Both the position numbers and the translations under genes were made by a program. Below are positions 27,893 through 34,778 of a stretch of 64,000 nucleotides of DNA, piece after piece. A model generated the notes under the pieces. That model searched no databases. It saw nothing but the letters and a program-made list of their open reading frames with translations, and had not been told where the DNA came from. Source of the DNA: Stenotrophomonas maltophilia (lineage in GTDB: Bacteria; Pseudomonadota; Gammaproteobacteria; Xanthomonadales; Xanthomonadaceae); NCBI GenBank assembly GCA_900113425.1, contig FOZF01000001.1, positions 1,404,358 to 1,468,357 of the forward strand, read 5' to 3'. The stretch's first letter is position 1. Each line of letters begins with the position of its first letter.

Positions 27893-28392
27893 CAGGCGGC
27901 CCTCCCGGCATTGCCCGGCTGCCCCAGGCAGGTCGGCAGTGTGTCGAAGACCGTCACATCGGTGCCGGGGAAGGGCTCGAACGCGCCCTCCTCCTGCTCC
28001 AGCGTCGCGTGGAACACCTCTACCGGGACCCCCTCACCGAGGGTGACGGGACAGATCCAGCGCGCATTGTCCACCTGTACTTCGCCGCGGACCGGTTCGA
28101 CCTGCAGCTCGCTGGCCACGATGCCCCAGGCGCAGTGGCGTACGGTGCCGGCGTCGGCCTGCACGGCACAGCGGAACGTCAGTACCCGGTAGTTGCTGTA
28201 CTCACCTTCGCAGAAGGTGTCGGCGCAGATGCCGTCGAACTCGCGCACCAGCAACGCCTGCAACCGGTGGAAGCGGTCCCAGTTGGCCTGGGGCGAGGGG
28301 TAGTCGGCAAGATCGACATGGGTGGCCTGCGCCAGCGCCGGCAGGGTTGCGAACAACAGGAACGTACCGCAGCAGCGGGTTGTCCAGGACAT
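27892..28392 (-). CDS. secreted DTFCEGEYSN-motif protein, paralog A
   Basis: A 166-residue exported protein, with signal peptide MSWTTRCCGTFLLFATLPALAQA. Its mature part has FDGICADTFCEGEYSN, FRCAVQADAGTVRHCAWG and ARWICPV, closely matching the next gene in cysteine spacing and in the DTFCEGEYSN block, but diverged elsewhere. The pair therefore arose by tandem duplication. I cannot assign a function. It is divergent from ppa (186-bp gap) and first in a possible transcript that runs through the second paralog toward fecI. Confidence 0.72.
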   Translation of the reverse strand: MSWTTRCCGTFLLFATLPALAQATHVDLADYPSPQANWDRFHRLQALLVREFDGICADTFCEGEYSNYRVLTFRCAVQADAGTVRHCAWGIVASELQVEPVRGEVQVDNARWICPVTLGEGVPVEVFHATLEQEEGAFEPFPGTDVTVFDTLPTCLGQPGNAGRAA

Positions 28393-28533
28393 GGCGGATA
28401 TCTCCAGGGAACGAGCCAGCAGCCTGCGCCGGCCAGCCTTCCGGGCCCATCGGGCAAGGCGGGTGCCGCAGGTCGTCCGCCTGCGCAGCGGCCTGTAGGG
28501 GTCACCCCACCTGCACAGCGGCCGGCAAAGGCA

Positions 28534-28539
28534 TAAAAT
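28534..28539 (+). promoter_or_regulatory. candidate -10 box of ppa (TAAAAT)
   Basis: CATAAAAT stands out in GC-rich DNA 40 bp before the ppa start. No clear -35 consensus lies 17 bp further upstream. A leader of about 33 bases would carry the CTGGAG ribosome-binding site seen before the ATG. Confidence 0.45.
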
Positions 28540-28578
28540 GGAGGGCTATCCGCCTACATCCCCACCTGGAGCACGACC

Positions 28579-29118
28579 ATGGGTCTGGAACTCGTCTCGC
28601 CCGGCAAGAACCCGCCGGAAGAAATCAACGTCATCATCGAGATCCCGAAGGACTCGGAGCCGGTGAAGTACGAAGTGGACAAGGAAACCGGCGCGATCTT
28701 CGTCGACCGCATCCTGTCGACCCCGATGCGCTACCCGTGCAACTACGGCTACGTGCCCAGCACCCTGTGTGGCGATGGCGATCCGGCCGACGTGCTGGTG
28801 GTGCTGCCGCTGCCGCTGGTGCCGGGCTCGGTGGTGCGTTGCCGCCCGGTCGGCGTGCTGAAGATGAGCGATGAGGCCGGCAGCGACGAGAAGATCCTGG
28901 CCGTGCCGGTCGCCAAGATCTTCAGCGGCTATGCCCACGTGGAGGACATCGAGCAGGTTTCCAGCCACTGGCTGGAGCGCATCGGCCACTTCTTCGAGCA
29001 CTACAAGGACCTGGAAAAGGGCAAGTGGGTCAAGCTCGACGGCTGGGGCGGCGCGGCGGAAGCCAAGCAGATCCTGGTCGAAGCGCACGCGCGCTACCTG
29101 GAAGGCAGCAAGGCCTGA
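28579..29118 (+). CDS. ppa: inorganic pyrophosphatase, soluble family I
   Basis: Hydrolyses pyrophosphate to two phosphates in the cytoplasm, pulling biosynthetic reactions forward. The 179-residue sequence has MRYPCNYGYVPST and the metal-binding signature GDGDPADVLVV near residue 66, followed by KIFSGYAHVEDIEQV and the closing HYKDLEKGKWVKLDGW segment. CTGGAG precedes the ATG. With hppA and pfp it is the third pyrophosphate-using enzyme within 13 kb, although they are separate transcription units. Confidence 0.97.
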   Translation: MGLELVSPGKNPPEEINVIIEIPKDSEPVKYEVDKETGAIFVDRILSTPMRYPCNYGYVPSTLCGDGDPADVLVVLPLPLVPGSVVRCRPVGVLKMSDEAGSDEKILAVPVAKIFSGYAHVEDIEQVSSHWLERIGHFFEHYKDLEKGKWVKLDGWGGAAEAKQILVEAHARYLEGSKA

Positions 29119-29125
29119 TCCTGAA

Positions 29126-29162
29126 CCGCATCGCTCCGGTGTGTCCTGCCGGAGCGATGCGG
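29126..29162 (+). terminator. hairpin after ppa
   Basis: A perfect 14-bp stem (CCGCATCGCTCCGG) with a nine-base loop begins eight bases after the ppa stop. Only GTCACGTTT follows, so termination is likely but the T-run is poor. Confidence 0.6.
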
Positions 29163-29269
29163 GTCACGTTTCAACACCACGGCACAGCACTCCGGGTGCC
29201 GTATTAGGTAAATTGCGTCACTTCACACGTCGTCGACATCCAGCGTCGAGACAGCCAGGGGATTGTGTC

Positions 29270-30391
29270 GTGCGTATTCTGCTTGTTGGAGATGCAGCCA
29301 GCCTGCCGGCCGAGCTGACCGAATTCATTGCCGATCTTGGGGAAGACTGGCAGCCGCTGACCGCCGCCGACGGCCACACCGCGATGACGGCAGTGGCGAC
29401 GCAGGGCGTGGACGCGGTGATCGTCTGCCCGCAGCTGCCGGACCTCAATGCCACCACCTTGCTGGGGCAGATCCGGACACTGCGCCCGGAAACCATCCGT
29501 ATCGCCCTGGTCGATGCCCAGCACGGCAACCGGCCACCGCCGGCGCGCCTGATCGGCGTTGCCCACCGCTTCCTGCCGCTGCCACTGGCGCCGGAGGTGC
29601 TGCTGGAGGCCCTGACCAGCCTGGAAGAGCTGCGCGAGGTGCTGGACAGCCCGCGCCTGCGTGATGCCATCGGCCGCATCGAGAAGCTGCCTTCGCCGCC
29701 GCACCTGTACCTGAGCCTGACCCAGGCCCTGGAACACGATGACGATACCGACAGCGCCGACGTGGCCAAACTGGTCGCCGCCGATCCTGCCATCGCCGCG
29801 AAGGTCCTGCAGCTGTCCAACTCGGCCTTCTTCAGCCAGGGCCGCACCATCGCCGATCTGCGCACGGCGGTCACCCGGCTGGGCCTGTCCACCCTGCGCG
29901 ACCTGGTCCTGGCGAGCGAGGTGTTCTCGGCACCGACGCTGTCTGCGGCCGAACGCAACTCGCTGCAGCAGCGCGCCCTGCTCGCCTCGCGCCTGGCCGC
30001 CCGCCTGCTGCCCGATTCCAGTGCGGAACTGGGTGCCACCGCGGCGCTGCTGGCTGACATCGGCCTGCTGCTGCCGGGCGTCCGCAACGAGCGCAGCGAG
30101 CCTGCGCTGGCCGGCGACCTCCGTCCCGGGCACGCCGAAGCCGGCGCCTATCTGCTGGGGCTGTGGGGCCTGCCGATGCCGATCATCGAAGCGGTGGCAT
30201 TCCACCTGCAGCCGCAACGCGCCACGACCCGCAGTTTCTGGGTGACCGGCGCAGTGCACGTGGCGCTGGCGCTGGTCAACGGCGATCCCGTCGACGAGGA
30301 CTACCTGCAGCGCGCAGGCGTGCTCAATCGATTGCCGCAGTGGCGTGAGCATGCCAATGCACTGATGGGGCTGACACCCACTGACGCCTGA
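29270..30391 (+). CDS. HDOD-domain protein with degenerate receiver domain
   Basis: A 373-residue signalling protein. Residues 1-120 have a response-regulator receiver fold (RILLVGDAASLPAELTEFI, then GVDAVIVCPQLPDLNA), but the phosphorylatable Asp is replaced by Cys at the end of the third strand, so normal phosphorylation is unlikely. Residues 140-330 form an HDOD domain (VAADPAIAAKVLQLSNSAFF, TAVTRLGLSTLRDLVLA), a helical module without HD metal ligands used as a protein-interaction platform. Its partners are unknown. The start is a GTG at 29270 with AGGGG upstream. A strong terminator follows at 30426. Confidence 0.82.
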   Translation: MRILLVGDAASLPAELTEFIADLGEDWQPLTAADGHTAMTAVATQGVDAVIVCPQLPDLNATTLLGQIRTLRPETIRIALVDAQHGNRPPPARLIGVAHRFLPLPLAPEVLLEALTSLEELREVLDSPRLRDAIGRIEKLPSPPHLYLSLTQALEHDDDTDSADVAKLVAADPAIAAKVLQLSNSAFFSQGRTIADLRTAVTRLGLSTLRDLVLASEVFSAPTLSAAERNSLQQRALLASRLAARLLPDSSAELGATAALLADIGLLLPGVRNERSEPALAGDLRPGHAEAGAYLLGLWGLPMPIIEAVAFHLQPQRATTRSFWVTGAVHVALALVNGDPVDEDYLQRAGVLNRLPQWREHANALMGLTPTDA

Positions 30392-30425
30392 GCAGCACGC
30401 AGGCGACTGCCGTCACCTCGCATGA

Positions 30426-30453
30426 GGGCGCGTCCAACGGACGCGCCCTTTTT
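30426..30453 (+). terminator. intrinsic terminator of the HDOD gene
   Basis: GGGCGCGTCC and GGACGCGCCC pair perfectly around an AAC loop, followed directly by TTTTT. It lies 35 bp after the stop codon. Confidence 0.9.
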
Positions 30454-30459
30454 CCTCTC

Positions 30460-30669
30460 TCAGCGCTGCGGACAGGCGTCCAGCACGCACAGACGCCATT
30501 GGCGCTCGCACAGGGCCGGGGCGTTGCCCTTGGCCAGGCACTCCAGCCGGAGTTCCTCGCAGTACACACCGCCGCCGCAGACGATGATGTTCTGTGCGGA
30601 CAGCGAGCCCACCAGCGTTGCATAGATCAGGACGGCGGCCGATACCTGGCGGAAAAGCGTGCGCTTCAT
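30460..30669 (-). CDS. small exported Cys-rich protein (69 aa)
   Basis: A 69-residue protein with a signal peptide, MKRTLFRQVSAAVLIYATLVGSLSAQ. The mature peptide of about 43 residues has six cysteines (VCGGGVYC, LECLAK, ALCERQWRLC and DACPQR), consistent with a disulfide-rich periplasmic or secreted peptide. No family is recognised. GGGAG lies six bases upstream of the ATG at 30669, which settles that start. The gene stands alone between two intrinsic terminators and ends only 7 bp from the HDOD terminator. Confidence 0.68.
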   Translation of the reverse strand: MKRTLFRQVSAAVLIYATLVGSLSAQNIIVCGGGVYCEELRLECLAKGNAPALCERQWRLCVLDACPQR

Positions 30670-30780
30670 ATCCATCTCCCAGTGTCCGGTATTGGACACA
30701 CCTACTGTGCTGAATGCGACAAGAGCAGACAGTGACCGCACTCACTTTCCCGACCTGATCAGAATTCCCTTACAGAAATG

Positions 30781-30806
30781 AAAAGGGCGGACCTTGCGGT
30801 CCGCCC
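30781..30806 (-). terminator. intrinsic terminator of the 30836-33715 receptor gene
   Basis: On the minus strand GGGCGGACC pairs with GGTCCGCCC across GCAA, followed by TTTT. It begins 30 bp past the receptor stop codon. Confidence 0.85.
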
Positions 30807-30835
30807 TCCTCGTTCTGCTATCGCACTTCGATGGA

Positions 30836-33715
30836 TCAGAAGCGCTGGGTGTACTTCATGTACAGGAAGCGACCCACGTCGAAGCCGCCGTAGTAGGCGA
30901 AGCTCGAGTTCGGCTGGGTGAACATGATCGGACCCTTGTGGTCGAACACGTTGTTGGCGCCCAGCGCGATGGTGGCATCCCACGGCGCCTTCCAGCTGAC
31001 CTGCAGGTCGTGGAAGGTGTTGGAGCCGGTCTTGCGCAGCGGCGACTTCTCACCGTTCTGGTAGCGGTCGGCGTCGTCGCACGGACGGTTGGCCACGCAG
31101 GCTTCGTTCATGCCCGAGTAGTAACGCGCGGTGTACGCCACGCCGAAGTCACCCTTCGACCAGGTCAGGCCCAGGTTCGAACGCACGCGGAACAGGCCCG
31201 GCTCACCGACACGGCCGATGGTGATGTTGTCACCGTCAGCGTTCTGGCCCTGCTCGTCGTACTTGGCCAGGTAGCTCGTCTGCCAGTCGATCGCGAACTG
31301 GCCGATGGCCAGCTCCGGCAGGCGGTACTTGATGCCCAGGTCGTAGCCCTGGGTTTCCATCTGGCCGAGGTTGGCCAGGCCGTAGGTCATGCCGTTGATG
31401 TGGCCATCGCCTGCACGGGTGTGCGCGGCGCAACGCGAAGCATCGCCCAGCACGTAGCAGTCACGCAGGATGCGGTCGACGCTGTCAGCGATGATCATGT
31501 CGCTGATTTCGTACTTGTACCAATCCAGCGAGATGTCCAGGCCCTGCACCCAGCGCGGGCTCCAGACCAGGCCGACGGTGGTGCTCTTGGAGGTTTCCGG
31601 GGTCAGGTTCGGGTTGGCACCCGAGATGAACTGGTCCGGAGTCGCACACGGGGTCGAGGTGCACGGAATCAGGCCCTGGCCCAGCTGGGTGTAACCGACC
31701 GGGACGCCCGCCGCCGAGCAGGCTGCGTTGCCGTTGACCGAACCCGGCGCGGTGATGCCGCACGGATCGGTGTACGACTCGAAGCTGCTGCTCAGGCCAC
31801 CGTACAGGTTGTCGATGGTCGGAGCACGGAAGCCCTCAGCCCAGGTACCGCGAACCAGCAGCTCGTCCAGCGGACGCCAGGTGAAGCCGAACTTCGAGTT
31901 CAGGGTGTCGCCGAAGTTGCTGTAATCCGAGTAACGGGTCGCAGCATTCAGGGTCAGTTCCTTGGCAAACGGCATGTCCGCCAGGACCGGCACGTTCAGT
32001 TCCAGGTAGACCTCGTCCAGCGAGTACTCACCCTGGGTGGTCTGCGCGCCCAGGCCGGTCGACTGGCCCGACTGTGCGAAGGCGTCCGGCGAGAAGCGGC
32101 CTTCTTCCTTGCGGTGCTCGACGCCCACGGCGAAGCCCAGGTCACCGGCCGGCAGGGTCACGATCGAACCCGACAGGTTGGCGGTGAAGCTGGTGGTCTT
32201 GGTCAGACCGGTATCGATGTAGTACGGGAACAGGAAGTCCTGGGTGGCCTGGTCGGCCAGCGAACCGGCACCGGCAACGCCGAACGGCAGCAGCGGGTTC
32301 CACGGACGGCAGCCGCTGGTGGCGAGCGGATCGGACATGCTGGTGCCGCAGCGGGCGACGCCATCAGCACCGATGAACGAAGCGCCCAGCGCCTGTTCCG
32401 ATGCGATCAGGCTCATGTCGCCGTGACCACGCTTGGTGGTTTCGTTGCGGTTCCACAGCGCGCCGACGTCCCAGTCGAAGGTCTTGCCGGCGAAGTCGAA
32501 GAAGCCGCTGATGCTCGGGGCGAAGCGCAGGGTCTTGACCTGGCTTTCGGTGGTGCGCGGCACTTCCCACAGACGGCGACGGAAGGTCAGGTCTTCACCG
32601 GTCGGGTTGAACGCGCTGTCGGCCGACAGCGGGGTGCCGAAGGACGCCGACTGGTACGGATAGCCCGCGATCTGCTGGGTGGTGTTGCGCTCGTTGTAGA
32701 GCACGTCAGCGTTGAACGAGATCGCGTCGGTGAAGTCGTAGTTGCCGTTGACGTACAGCGACTTACGCTCGATACCGGTCTGCACCATCATCTGCTCGTT
32801 GGCATTGACGGCGTCAGCAGAGGTTTCCAGACGGTAGTCGGCGCGGTTGGCCGGGTTGCCGCCATCACGCAGGGTGTACCAGCGCTGGTCGCTCGGGCCG
32901 ACATAGCCCGGCTCGCCCTGCTTCAGGTTCGGGGTGACGCACGGGTCGCAGAAACCACCCTTCTGGTTGATCGGGCTGGCGCCCGAACCCGGGTAGTTCG
33001 GGCCGGCGTTGCCGTCACGGCTGAACCAACGGTCCTTCGCCCACACCGGATCCTGCTTGGAGTACTCGGCGGACATGGTGACACCGCCGCGCTCGCCCAT
33101 GCTGCCGAGGGTGAACGAATAGGTTTCGGTGTCGCCGTCGCCCTTGCCGTACTGGCCGACATAGACGCTGGCTTCAGCGCCGTCGAAGCGCTTGCGGGTG
33201 ATCACGTTGACCACGGCCGCGATGGCGTCCGAACCGTAGATGGCCGAGGCGCCGTCCTTCAGGATCTCGATGCGCTCGATGGCGGCCATCGGGATCTGGC
33301 TCAGATCCTGGTAGCCGGCGGTGGTCGCGCCCAGGCGCTTGCCGTTCATCAGCACCAGGGTGCGCTGCGCGCCCAGGTTGCGGATGTCGACGTAGTAGCC
33401 ACCGACGTTTTCGCCCGAAGCCAGCGACTCCGAACGGGAGATGGCCGGGGAGCCGGCCGAGGTCAGGTTCTGCAGGACGTCGGCAACCGAGGTGTAGCCC
33501 TGCTTTTCCAGGTTCTCACGGCTGAGGGTGACGATCGGCTGCTGGGTTTCAACGGCAGCGCCGCGGATGCGCGAGCCGGTGACCGAAATGCGGTCCAGGT
33601 CGGTGGTGCCCTTTGCTTCCGGTGCTTCCTGTGCGGAAGCGAAGGCGGGCGCCAGCGCCAGCGCAATGCCAGCCGGCAGCAGGCCGAACCGCACTGCGGG
33701 GTTACGAACGTTCAT
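30836..33715 (-). CDS. TonB-dependent receptor
   Basis: A 959-residue outer-membrane receptor without an STN domain. It has a signal peptide (PAFASAQ cleavage region), then DLDRISVTGSRIRGAAVETQQPIVTLSREN. The plug domain contains RNLGAQRTLVLMNGKRLG and IPMAAIERIEILKDGASAIYGSDAIAAVVNVITRK, and the barrel ends in FLYMKYTQRF. This subgroup is common in xanthomonads, where members are suspected of taking up peptides, carbohydrates or siderophores; nothing here fixes the substrate. GGAGAG precedes the ATG at 33715. Two regulators lie directly upstream on the same strand. Confidence 0.9.
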   Translation of the reverse strand: MNVRNPAVRFGLLPAGIALALAPAFASAQEAPEAKGTTDLDRISVTGSRIRGAAVETQQPIVTLSRENLEKQGYTSVADVLQNLTSAGSPAISRSESLASGENVGGYYVDIRNLGAQRTLVLMNGKRLGATTAGYQDLSQIPMAAIERIEILKDGASAIYGSDAIAAVVNVITRKRFDGAEASVYVGQYGKGDGDTETYSFTLGSMGERGGVTMSAEYSKQDPVWAKDRWFSRDGNAGPNYPGSGASPINQKGGFCDPCVTPNLKQGEPGYVGPSDQRWYTLRDGGNPANRADYRLETSADAVNANEQMMVQTGIERKSLYVNGNYDFTDAISFNADVLYNERNTTQQIAGYPYQSASFGTPLSADSAFNPTGEDLTFRRRLWEVPRTTESQVKTLRFAPSISGFFDFAGKTFDWDVGALWNRNETTKRGHGDMSLIASEQALGASFIGADGVARCGTSMSDPLATSGCRPWNPLLPFGVAGAGSLADQATQDFLFPYYIDTGLTKTTSFTANLSGSIVTLPAGDLGFAVGVEHRKEEGRFSPDAFAQSGQSTGLGAQTTQGEYSLDEVYLELNVPVLADMPFAKELTLNAATRYSDYSNFGDTLNSKFGFTWRPLDELLVRGTWAEGFRAPTIDNLYGGLSSSFESYTDPCGITAPGSVNGNAACSAAGVPVGYTQLGQGLIPCTSTPCATPDQFISGANPNLTPETSKSTTVGLVWSPRWVQGLDISLDWYKYEISDMIIADSVDRILRDCYVLGDASRCAAHTRAGDGHINGMTYGLANLGQMETQGYDLGIKYRLPELAIGQFAIDWQTSYLAKYDEQGQNADGDNITIGRVGEPGLFRVRSNLGLTWSKGDFGVAYTARYYSGMNEACVANRPCDDADRYQNGEKSPLRKTGSNTFHDLQVSWKAPWDATIALGANNVFDHKGPIMFTQPNSSFAYYGGFDVGRFLYMKYTQRF

Positions 33716-33764
33716 CAATCTCTCCAAGGTACGTGTTAGCAGCGTGTTAAAACACCCCAGCACG

Positions 33765-34664
33765 TTACGATTGCGTTGCAGCGCTGTATTTGCGCGAACC
33801 AACCAGAGACTTTGCGGATTGTGGCGGGAGCAAGCCGCCGTTTTCCCTGAAGCGCGAAGCGGACTGCCCGTAGCGGGCGCGGAACGCCCGGGCGAAGCTG
33901 CAGCAGTTGTCGAAACCGCTGGCCGCAGCGACCTCTCCCACCATCATGTCGGTGTCGCGCAGCAGATCGGCGGCGCGCTCCAGGCGCAGTCGTGCCGAAA
34001 GCGACTGCGGGCTTTCTTCATACAGGCTCTGGAACGTCTTGGAGAGATACCAGCTGGAGAAGTTGGTCAGTTCGGCCAGTTCGCCGATGCGTACGACGCG
34101 GTGGCTGTTGCCTTCCAGATAGAGGCGGGCGCGCTGCATGCGACCGAACACCTGGCGCTTGCGGCTGCGCGAACGGCCGGGGCATCGCTGCACGTTGTCG
34201 GCCAGCCCTCGCTGCAGGCCAGCCAGATGCAGCAGCAGCGGACGCAGGTGCTGCGCCGGGTGGCCACTGGCCAGGGCATCACGCCACAGGCGCAGCGCGA
34301 TGCGGGCGTCACTGCGGCCCATCCGGCCGCGGCCCGCGTACAGGCCGCAGTCGGCCATCTCCGCCAGCACACGCAGCGCTTCCACGTTCAGGTTCAGGCC
34401 GATGCACAGCCCGTTGCGGCCTGCCTGCACCAGCGGGCGCGATTCCTTCTCGAACGCGATCCATTCACCGAGACGCAGGCGGAAACGCCCCTCCTTGGCC
34501 TCCACCCAGGAGCTGCCACGCACCTGCATCCACACGGTGAAGCTGCTGCCCGCGGTCTGCAGGCTGCCGAGCCGGGCCACGCCCAGGCAGGTCGGCACAA
34601 CGTCATCGAGTGCCTTGTCCAGAGAGACGGATTGGCCACGATCGGCCAGTGAGAGTTGACGCAT
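33765..34664 (-). CDS. AraC-family transcriptional regulator
   Basis: A 299-residue DNA-binding regulator. The C-terminal 110 residues contain both helix-turn-helix motifs of the AraC family: VVRIGELAELTNFSSWYLSKTFQSLYEESP and MMVGEVAAASGFDNCCSFARAFRARYGQSASRFR. The N-terminal 190 residues form an effector-binding domain that I do not recognise. The gene is 49 bp upstream of the TonB receptor gene, so control of that receptor is the simplest guess. A conserved Cys pair in the second HTH (DNCCSF) is unusual enough to note. Confidence 0.88.
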   Translation of the reverse strand: MRQLSLADRGQSVSLDKALDDVVPTCLGVARLGSLQTAGSSFTVWMQVRGSSWVEAKEGRFRLRLGEWIAFEKESRPLVQAGRNGLCIGLNLNVEALRVLAEMADCGLYAGRGRMGRSDARIALRLWRDALASGHPAQHLRPLLLHLAGLQRGLADNVQRCPGRSRSRKRQVFGRMQRARLYLEGNSHRVVRIGELAELTNFSSWYLSKTFQSLYEESPQSLSARLRLERAADLLRDTDMMVGEVAAASGFDNCCSFARAFRARYGQSASRFRENGGLLPPQSAKSLVGSRKYSAATQS

Positions 34665-34778
34665 GGTGCACCACGGATTTGCCAGATACAGGCCTCCGTT
34701 TTGCCCAATCAGGCGGCACCGCGTCAGGAAAGACCGACGAGATCGCCACGAATTCGCGGCGAGATCCCGACGAAAAAA

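Noticed and set aside
30794-33739. 981-residue open frame on the plus strand opposite the TonB receptor gene
   Set aside because: It is the shadow of the receptor gene in high-GC DNA: low-complexity Arg/Gly/Val/His content, no domain, no ribosome-binding site, while the minus strand gives a clear receptor with signal peptide and plug.
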